A DNA stretch of 64,000 bases from positions 124,001 through 188,000 of the forward strand of contig JACPUU010000012.1 in assembly GCA_016192075.1 (NCBI GenBank), read 5' to 3'. The notes under the pieces were generated by a model. It worked only from the letters and a program-made list of their open reading frames with translations. It was not told the DNA's origin and did not search any database. Made by a program: the position numbers and the translations under genes. Source of the stretch: Bacteroidota bacterium (GTDB lineage: Bacteria; Bacteroidota; Bacteroidia; Flavobacteriales_D; Crocinitomicaceae). Positions 58,589-64,000 of this stretch are shown piece after piece (within the stretch, counting starts at the first letter, position 1; the number at the start of each line of letters is the position of its first letter).

Positions 58589-59983
58589 CTATTTCCCCTT
58601 TCCCTTAAAGATAATAGCAATGGTATAAAACATGATTTTGAAATCAAGTGCCAGGGACATGTTGCGAATGTACAACAGGTCATATTTCATACGCTGAATC
58701 ATTTGTTCCACATTTTCAGCGTAGCCGAATTTAACTTGGCCCCAACTGGTAATACCCGGCCTTACCTGGTGCAGGTATAAATACTGCGGATCGTGTTTTG
58801 CTATCTGGTCAATGTAAAACCTGCGTTCAGGCCGTGGCCCAACCAAAGACATGTCTCCTTTTAAAACATTCCAGAATTGTGGAAACTCATCCAGCCGTGT
58901 TTTACGCAGAAACTTACCAATGCCGGTAATACGCGGATCATTGGAACTGGAAAGCTGCGGCCCGCTTTTTTCAGAATCAATATACATGGTTCTGAACTTA
59001 ATAATCTGAAAAGGCTTTTGATGCAGTCCAATCCGTTCCTGCCGGAAAAAAATAGGGCCTTTGGATGAAAACCGAACCATCAGGGCAAGTACCAGGTACA
59101 ACGGTAGCAATACCAACAGTGCAAAAAGGGAACATACAATATCCAGTATCCGTTTCGTAGAAATCTGCCATTCAGGCATTACATTTTCATTTACACGAAT
59201 GAGCAGTGCACCAAAAATGCTGTTCATTTGCACCTGACCGGAGAGAATATCATAAGTGTCCGGAATAAGGCTGATGCGCAGGTCGTGACCCGTCAGGTTG
59301 GCAATAATTCCCTTCAGTTTTTCGTGATCCGTACTTTCAACCGCAATAATAACTTCCTTGATCCGGTAACTGCGTACAATTTCATTGATATCTGAGATGT
59401 TGCCCAGCAGCGGCATTTTTTCTTTCAGGGCAAAATCAGAACCGTTGATATTGACAAAACCGGCAAACTGATGGCCTGAACTTTGTTTTTGTTTCTGAAT
59501 TTCTTCTACGATTTCAATGGCTTTTGTACTGCCGCCAACAATGAGCGTTTTAAACCCGAACAAGCCCTTGTGAATGCGTTTTACATGAATGGTTGTGAGT
59601 ATAAAACGCGGTGTGAGTGTAATAAAAAAATGCAGCCCGAAAAGCACCAGCAGCATGGTATAAAACTGGGTGTAGGAATAAACAAAATCATTCAGCACAA
59701 GTGCGAAAAAAACCAGAACGGTTCCAAACAGGGAACCAAAAAAAGTCTGTTTAATTGTTTTGAGCCGGTAGTTGCGCTGCACATTCTGATAGGTACCCTG
59801 AACGGTATACAGAAAAAGCCAGCAGAGCGGAATTAAAATCATGCCGGCGTAAAAACTGCCTTTGTAGGTCAGGGGTGTGCTTTCAATTTCAGTTACACGG
59901 TAGGCATAGAATAAAAACCAGGCAAGAAGCGCAGTGAGATAATCAAAAACGACACTGAGTACAGCCAGTTTTTTAGGACTCAT
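58589..59983 (-). CDS. polyprenyl glycosylphosphotransferase (WcaJ-like initiating sugar transferase)
   Basis: A 464-residue inner-membrane enzyme that attaches the first sugar phosphate to undecaprenyl phosphate to start a surface polysaccharide. It has five N-terminal membrane helices, a CoA-binding/NAD-like domain (about 150-255; TLIVGGSTKAIEIVEEI, VIIAVESTDHEKL), a further membrane hairpin (KRILDIVCSLFALLVLLPLYLVLAL) and the catalytic domain with GPIFFRQERIGLHQKPFQIIKFRTMY, VGPRPERRFYI and RPGITSWGQVKFGY. It overlaps the upstream lipoprotein gene by four bases (ATGA). No further glycosyltransferases are in the window. Confidence 0.93.
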   Translation of the reverse strand: MSPKKLAVLSVVFDYLTALLAWFLFYAYRVTEIESTPLTYKGSFYAGMILIPLCWLFLYTVQGTYQNVQRNYRLKTIKQTFFGSLFGTVLVFFALVLNDFVYSYTQFYTMLLVLFGLHFFITLTPRFILTTIHVKRIHKGLFGFKTLIVGGSTKAIEIVEEIQKQKQSSGHQFAGFVNINGSDFALKEKMPLLGNISDINEIVRSYRIKEVIIAVESTDHEKLKGIIANLTGHDLRISLIPDTYDILSGQVQMNSIFGALLIRVNENVMPEWQISTKRILDIVCSLFALLVLLPLYLVLALMVRFSSKGPIFFRQERIGLHQKPFQIIKFRTMYIDSEKSGPQLSSSNDPRITGIGKFLRKTRLDEFPQFWNVLKGDMSLVGPRPERRFYIDQIAKHDPQYLYLHQVRPGITSWGQVKFGYAENVEQMIQRMKYDLLYIRNMSLALDFKIMFYTIAIIFKGKGK

Positions 59984-60846
59984 TGATAACGGATTACTTT
60001 GATATTATCGAGGTAAATTTTGCCAAGCGTATTCTCAGGGTCGAGTACCGACAAAAGATACAACTCGTAACTGGTTGCATAAATTTCATAGCTCACATCT
60101 TCTTTCAGGTCAATGTAGATTTTTTTCCAAACCCACGATGATTCACTTTGCGGATTCATTTGAACCAGCGGTGTATGTTCACTATAGTCAGTTGTATTTT
60201 GAGCAATAACTCCCATGCGAATGGAATTGTTGTTCAGAAAATCGAGTTCCATAAAAACATCTTCACTTTTAGGAAGGTCGAGGTAGGTGGCTGTTGCAGC
60301 CTTGAAAATGCTGTCGGTTTCAGTGAGAAAAATACCCCCGCAGCGCTGGCCGTATTTCACTATCTCCGGGTAATCTGTTTTATCAACAAAAACCATGGGT
60401 GTGTCTGAGATCAATGCGGCTGAAAAATCAATTCCGGTATCTTCAAAATCTTCAATCAGTTCAAACGTCAGGTTTGACTTATAGTTAACCACGGGGTTAA
60501 CGGTAATTTTTTCACCCTTTACCAGGTTGAGCGTTACTTCATACCGGTCGTAAAACGGATATTTGATACGTGTTGCTGAAATACCGTTGTTTTTGATTCC
60601 GGCATAAATCAGAAAATTATGTTCCCCTTCAGCCAGTACCGGTATTTTAGCAGGCAATTCAAAAACACCCAGGGCGGTACCATCCATATAGACCCAGGCA
60701 TCGGTAATTCCATGCGAGTCTGATCCTTCAACAGGTTCATCGGTTGTTAATTCAATAGACGGAATTTCAAGCCACGCGGGCGTAGTATCTTCTTTGCAGG
60801 AAAAAAGCACGGATGCTGTACAGATCAGGAGTAAACTTTTCTTCAT
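59980..60846 (-). CDS. lipoprotein of unknown function
   Basis: A 288-residue lipoprotein (leader MKKSLLLICTASVLFSC, Cys17) with a beta-sandwich-like mature part. DAWVYMDGTALGVFELPAKIPVLAEGEHNFLIYAGIKNNGI resembles a PEGA/carboxypeptidase-regulatory-like N-terminal domain; the rest resembles a carbohydrate-binding jelly roll (VFMELDFLNNNSIRMGVIA, WVWKKIYIDLKE, IYLDNIKVIRY). It lies between a Gfo/Idh gene and a sugar transferase gene in one operon, so an envelope polysaccharide role is likely. Confidence 0.75.
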   Translation of the reverse strand: MKKSLLLICTASVLFSCKEDTTPAWLEIPSIELTTDEPVEGSDSHGITDAWVYMDGTALGVFELPAKIPVLAEGEHNFLIYAGIKNNGISATRIKYPFYDRYEVTLNLVKGEKITVNPVVNYKSNLTFELIEDFEDTGIDFSAALISDTPMVFVDKTDYPEIVKYGQRCGGIFLTETDSIFKAATATYLDLPKSEDVFMELDFLNNNSIRMGVIAQNTTDYSEHTPLVQMNPQSESSWVWKKIYIDLKEDVSYEIYATSYELYLLSVLDPENTLGKIYLDNIKVIRYQ

Positions 60847-60882
60847 TCAGGTTGGGTGTGCATACCAAAACGCAAAAAAAGT

Positions 60883-61881
60883 CTAAATATTTTCTTTTAT
60901 CAAGTTTCCGCCTGATTTTAATTTTTCCATGATCTGGTGCGCAACTTCCAGTGCATAGGTGCCGTCATCAATGGAAACAATTGGAACTGTGTTGTTTTGA
61001 ATGGCTTCAGCAAAGGTATAAAGCTCTTCCCGTATAGCATTTGAGGCCACAATTTCAGGTTTAAAAATTTCAATCTTTTTTTTGGCTTTGCCTTCACCCA
61101 GGTCAAGAACAATGTCAAACGGGTCAGGTTCACCGTCTACCTGCGACATTTTAACAATCTCAGTCTCTTTGGTCAGAAAATCGACTGAAATGTAGGCGTC
61201 ACGCTGAAAAAAGCGCGTTTTTCGCATGTTTTTGAGTGAAATGCGTGAAGCGGTCAGGTTGGCCACACAACCGTTTTCAAACTCAATGCGGGCGTTGGTA
61301 ATATCCGGCGTTTCACTGACAATAGCCACTCCGCTGGCTGAAATGCGGCGAATGGGAGACTTTACCACGCTCAGTATAATGTCCAGGTCATGAATCATTA
61401 AATCCAGCACTACCGGAACATCTGTGCCTCTTGGATTGTATTGGGCAAGCCGGTGCGTTTCAATAAACATGGGTGAATTAATGTAACTGCGTGCTTCTTT
61501 AAAAGCCGGGTTGAACCGCTCTACATGCCCGATTTGTACTTTTACATCGGCCTCATGCGCCAGTTTACGCAGCTTAACAGCTTCACTAACAGTTTCTGTA
61601 ACCGGTTTTTCAATAAAGACATGTTTTGATTTACGCAGTGCCGCCTGGGCAATTTCATAATGTGAAAGGGTAGGTGTGACAATATCGACACAATCAACCT
61701 GGGCAATCAGATCTTCAATTTTCTCAAAGCGCTTTAAACCAAGTTCGCTGATGGCAAACGCCGCATTGGTTTCAGATGGGTCATAAAAGCCGGTAAATTC
61801 ATACACATCCCCCAGTTCTTTAATTAACCGGGCATGAATTTTACCGAGATGACCAACACCAAAGAGACCAATTTTAAGCAT
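60883..61881 (-). CDS. Gfo/Idh/MocA-family NAD(P)-dependent oxidoreductase
   Basis: A 332-residue dehydrogenase. Rossmann start KIGLFGVGHLGKIHARLI, the conserved EKP in HVFIEKPVTETVSEA, and the C-terminal domain LDLMIHDLDIILSVVKSPI with the D-x3-H catalytic signature. Such enzymes oxidise sugar nucleotides or inositol; the neighbouring sugar transferase and lipoprotein suggest a sugar-nucleotide substrate. The frame extends to 61914, but the Met used here starts the Rossmann fold directly. First gene of a three-gene operon. Confidence 0.87.
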   Translation of the reverse strand: MLKIGLFGVGHLGKIHARLIKELGDVYEFTGFYDPSETNAAFAISELGLKRFEKIEDLIAQVDCVDIVTPTLSHYEIAQAALRKSKHVFIEKPVTETVSEAVKLRKLAHEADVKVQIGHVERFNPAFKEARSYINSPMFIETHRLAQYNPRGTDVPVVLDLMIHDLDIILSVVKSPIRRISASGVAIVSETPDITNARIEFENGCVANLTASRISLKNMRKTRFFQRDAYISVDFLTKETEIVKMSQVDGEPDPFDIVLDLGEGKAKKKIEIFKPEIVASNAIREELYTFAEAIQNNTVPIVSIDDGTYALEVAHQIMEKLKSGGNLIKENI

Positions 61882-62090
61882 GGGAGTGAATTTTGACTGT
61901 AAAAGTAAGTCCAAAGTGAGGTGATTTTTAAACTGCGTCTGTGCATTTATTAACAGCCGGGTGATGATGGCAAATCAGGTATCTCACCATCTGGGTTAAC
62001 ATTTAGGTTACACAGTAAGGTTACTATTGCCGGCTCATACCATTGGGCAATATGGTCAGGCAAAAAAATCAACGTACATTTGGCATAACA

Positions 62091-63314
62091 ATGAATTGGA
62101 TGAAAAAAATTAGTTTACCGCTTTTACTGCTGCTTGGTATTCAGGCAGAGGCACAGCTGACAGATACGCTCAAAGTGATGTCCTATAACCTGTTGAATTT
62201 TCCCAGTGTTGATCCGGAGCGGATTGATACGCTGAAAGGAATTCTGACCTACGCCAAACCGGATATTCTGATGGTGTGTGAACTGACAAGTGCTGTCGGC
62301 GGTGATGATATTCTTTTCAACGCGCTGAATGTTGACGGGGAAACCAATTATGACATGGCCGTATTTTCAGATGGCCCTGATACCGATAACATGGTTTATT
62401 TTAATTCAGCCAAACTGGGATTAAAAGAACAGAATGTAATAACCACCGCGTTAAGAGACATCAACGAATATGTGCTTTATTATAAGAGCACAGACCTGGC
62501 AACAACAACAGACACCACCTTCTTTTACATTTATGTCTGCCATTTAAAGGCAAGCACCGGTTTTGAAGCAGAACGCAACGGTGAGGCACAACTGCTTAAA
62601 GCCTATATGGCCGGCCGCGCAAACCTGCAGAATGTGCTTATTGGCGGAGACTTTAATTTTTACGGCAGTGATACTGAACCAGCCTGGAATACTATTTTGA
62701 CCGGATCGGCGGTAACCATTGTTGACCCCATCAATTCACCCGGACACTGGAATTCCAATTCATCGTTTGCTGCCATTCACACGCAAAGCACACGTACAGC
62801 CAGTTTTGGAGGCGGCAGCACCGGTGGTATGGATGACCGGTTTGATTTTATTTTTATGTCGCCTGATCTGAACAGTTATGGAAACGATGCCAAATACGTA
62901 ACCGGTACCTATAAAGCATTTGGGCAGGACGGACTTCATTACAATGCCGCATTTATTGATGCCCCAACCAATACCACGGTGCCGCTTTCAGTGGTAAATA
63001 ACCTCTACCACATGTCTGATCATTTGCCGGTGTTTATGAAAATTGCAATCAATACGGTTTCAAATTCAATACCTGAAATACTGGCCGGTATGAAAATCTG
63101 GTACAGCAAAGACAGTCAGAAAATCATTTTTACGTTTGAAAATCCCTTACCGCAAACCGGCAGCTTTACCATTGTGGATCTTTCCGGCAAAGTAGTGAAG
63201 TCTTATGCACAGCTTGATGAAGGAAATGCCCTGAATGTTGCTGACCTGGATTCCGGCATGTACATTCTTCAGATGGAACAGTTTGAATATTCCATGAAAT
63301 TTGTGAAAGAATAA
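62091..63314 (+). CDS. secreted endonuclease/exonuclease/phosphatase-fold protein with T9SS sorting domain
   Basis: A 407-residue exported protein: signal peptide (about 1-21, LPLLLLLGIQAEAQ), an EEP-fold catalytic domain (about 25-330; KVMSYNLLNFP, DILMVCELT, VCHLKAS, LIGGDFNFYGSD, DDRFDFIFMSP, YHMSDHLPVFMKI, which carry the metal and catalytic residues) and a C-terminal T9SS type A sorting domain (about 335-407; GSFTIVDLSGKVVKSYAQLD, GMYILQM). It should be exported by the type IX system. An extra 16 codons upstream (from 62043) and Met20 (62100) are alternative starts. Substrate unknown (nucleic acid or phospholipid/sugar phosphate). Confidence 0.88.
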   Translation: MNWMKKISLPLLLLLGIQAEAQLTDTLKVMSYNLLNFPSVDPERIDTLKGILTYAKPDILMVCELTSAVGGDDILFNALNVDGETNYDMAVFSDGPDTDNMVYFNSAKLGLKEQNVITTALRDINEYVLYYKSTDLATTTDTTFFYIYVCHLKASTGFEAERNGEAQLLKAYMAGRANLQNVLIGGDFNFYGSDTEPAWNTILTGSAVTIVDPINSPGHWNSNSSFAAIHTQSTRTASFGGGSTGGMDDRFDFIFMSPDLNSYGNDAKYVTGTYKAFGQDGLHYNAAFIDAPTNTTVPLSVVNNLYHMSDHLPVFMKIAINTVSNSIPEILAGMKIWYSKDSQKIIFTFENPLPQTGSFTIVDLSGKVVKSYAQLDEGNALNVADLDSGMYILQMEQFEYSMKFVKE

Positions 63315-63321
63315 ATCCGGA

Positions 63322-64000
63322 TTAGTTGACAACAGGGGTGCCTGTTTTGTCTAAACCAAAGGTAACTGTATTGGATGTGTCTGAAATTTCTTTCACCCGG
63401 CTGGTTGCTTTCAAAAAGGCCGGCGATCCGTAAGAGTCCAGTGAGTCTTTGGCGTAAAGGTTCAGTGCAAATTCGTTTGGTGCCGTATAAAGCATCGTGT
63501 CCAAATGTGTTAGCAAAGAGTCACCGCTGTCCGAATTATAGATGTTATAGCCATTGATGCTGATGTAAATAAGGTAGTTTTTGTCCAGCAGTTCCCTGCC
63601 AATTTTCAGCGTTGTTTTTGTTTTCATGCTTTCAATTTTGTGCATGGCAAAGCTGTATATTTTTGTTTCTACGGCATAATATTCATCCACGTCACTTTCA
63701 TGCAAAAAAGTCATTCCGGAATTGTTTTTGTCAATGTATTTACCATCTGCAATCAACCGTATAGATGTTCCTCCACGATCATACACTTCCTGTTCTTCAA
63801 TCAGCCTGATTTTGTCAAAATTATTGTCGCGGCATACCTGGTAAATTTCGTTCAGTTCCTGTTCTGAGGTATTAAAATACAGCTTCTGGCGGGTTTGATC
63901 TTTCCACATGTAATAATACGAGCTGTCTGTTGAAAGATAAATGGTTTCTCCTTCAGGCAGCATACCGCCGCCCTCATTCCATTCGATCACTATTTTTTCA
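63322..64000 (-). CDS. partial protein of unknown function, cut by the right edge
   Basis: At least 225 residues of a leftward gene; the frame stays open through the window edge (beyond 63990 it reads ...EKIVIEW), so the start is not seen. The visible part has a beta-rich N-terminal half (TIYLSTDSSYYYMWKDQTRQKLYF), an acidic linker and a C-terminal EFALNLYAKDSL. No family recognised. Convergent with the T9SS enzyme gene. Confidence 0.6.
   Translation of the reverse strand, partial: EKIVIEWNEGGGMLPEGETIYLSTDSSYYYMWKDQTRQKLYFNTSEQELNEIYQVCRDNNFDKIRLIEEQEVYDRGGTSIRLIADGKYIDKNNSGMTFLHESDVDEYYAVETKIYSFAMHKIESMKTKTTLKIGRELLDKNYLIYISINGYNIYNSDSGDSLLTHLDTMLYTAPNEFALNLYAKDSLDSYGSPAFLKATSRVKEISDTSNTVTFGLDKTGTPVVN

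Overview
The window is a stretch of chromosome from a Bacteroidota bacterium, most likely of the order Flavobacteriales. The evidence is a C-terminal type IX secretion (T9SS) sorting domain (62091-63314), many -7 boxes of the Bacteroidota form TAnnTTTG, near absence of Shine-Dalgarno sequences, lipid A genes (lpxH, lpxK), WG-repeat and choice-of-anchor-L proteins, DUF4349 and DUF4878 lipoproteins, and the Bacteroidota form of ABC-F protein. I saw no rRNA, tRNA, CRISPR array, prophage or transposase gene.

Layout. (1) 0.25-6.9 kb: a compact leftward six-gene operon, lpxK-punA-gatB-two TlpA-like thioredoxin lipoproteins-lpxH, running from a promoter at 6886 to a hairpin/T-run terminator at 251-282. 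(2) 7-18 kb: a WG-repeat lipoprotein, N-formylglutamate amidohydrolase, an APC amino acid exchanger, two DinB-fold proteins, a GNAT, small membrane proteins, a scar holding a VOC fragment and a short YdeI-like gene, then nadB, a CTAACTCC satellite, rarA and a lipid A-type acyltransferase. (3) 18-29.8 kb: a rightward WG-repeat/TonB-like/AAC(3)-fold operon, a PLP desulfhydrase/deaminase, a YiiX-type lipoprotein, a DUF4878-like lipoprotein, ABC-F with two unannotated-size small genes nearby (36-aa membrane peptide; 45-aa six-cysteine peptide), DCC protein, ElbB, and a choice-of-anchor-L/OmpA fusion. (4) 29.8-32.2 kb: an S15 peptidase and an orphan HigA-like antitoxin behind a truncated toxin gene.

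(5) 32.3-36.25 kb is the most unusual part: an AT-rich, all-leftward block that reads as an array of integron-like gene cassettes. Two cassettes end in their own private inverted repeats (14/14 and 15/16 bp), exactly as expected when a cassette start pairs with the first box of its own attC site, and two 125-140 bp attC-like imperfect palindromes separate them. Cargo: a 390-aa protein with a glycine-rich hydrophobic C-terminus; a GHKL ATPase plus STAS-like DUF4325 pair; a DUF7660-like protein plus unknown partner; a zinc-ribbon protein. No integrase lies in the window. The GHKL/STAS cassette is the best candidate here for an undescribed system.

(6) 36.3-46.4 kb: RNA methyltransferases (NOP2/RsmF type; an RlmD-type enzyme without Fe-S cysteines), nitroreductase, YceI, pirin, Crp/Fnr regulator, and secreted or membrane unknowns. 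(7) 46.4-56.1 kb: a dense group of small ligand-binding or stress-type proteins (GyrI-like, DinB, VOC x3, DoxX, SRPBCC, DUF1801, YdeI) with WYL and GlxA/AraC regulators, including a five-copy 49-bp palindromic tandem repeat at 52626-52838. (8) 56-64 kb: membrane and LURP-one-like proteins, DUF4349 lipoprotein, an envelope polysaccharide set (Gfo/Idh dehydrogenase, lipoprotein, polyprenyl sugar-phosphate transferase), a secreted T9SS endonuclease/phosphatase-fold enzyme and a partial gene cut by the right edge.

Coordinates of several genes are shortened relative to the longest open frame because a promoter, terminator or repeat lies inside the extension; the reason is given in each entry.
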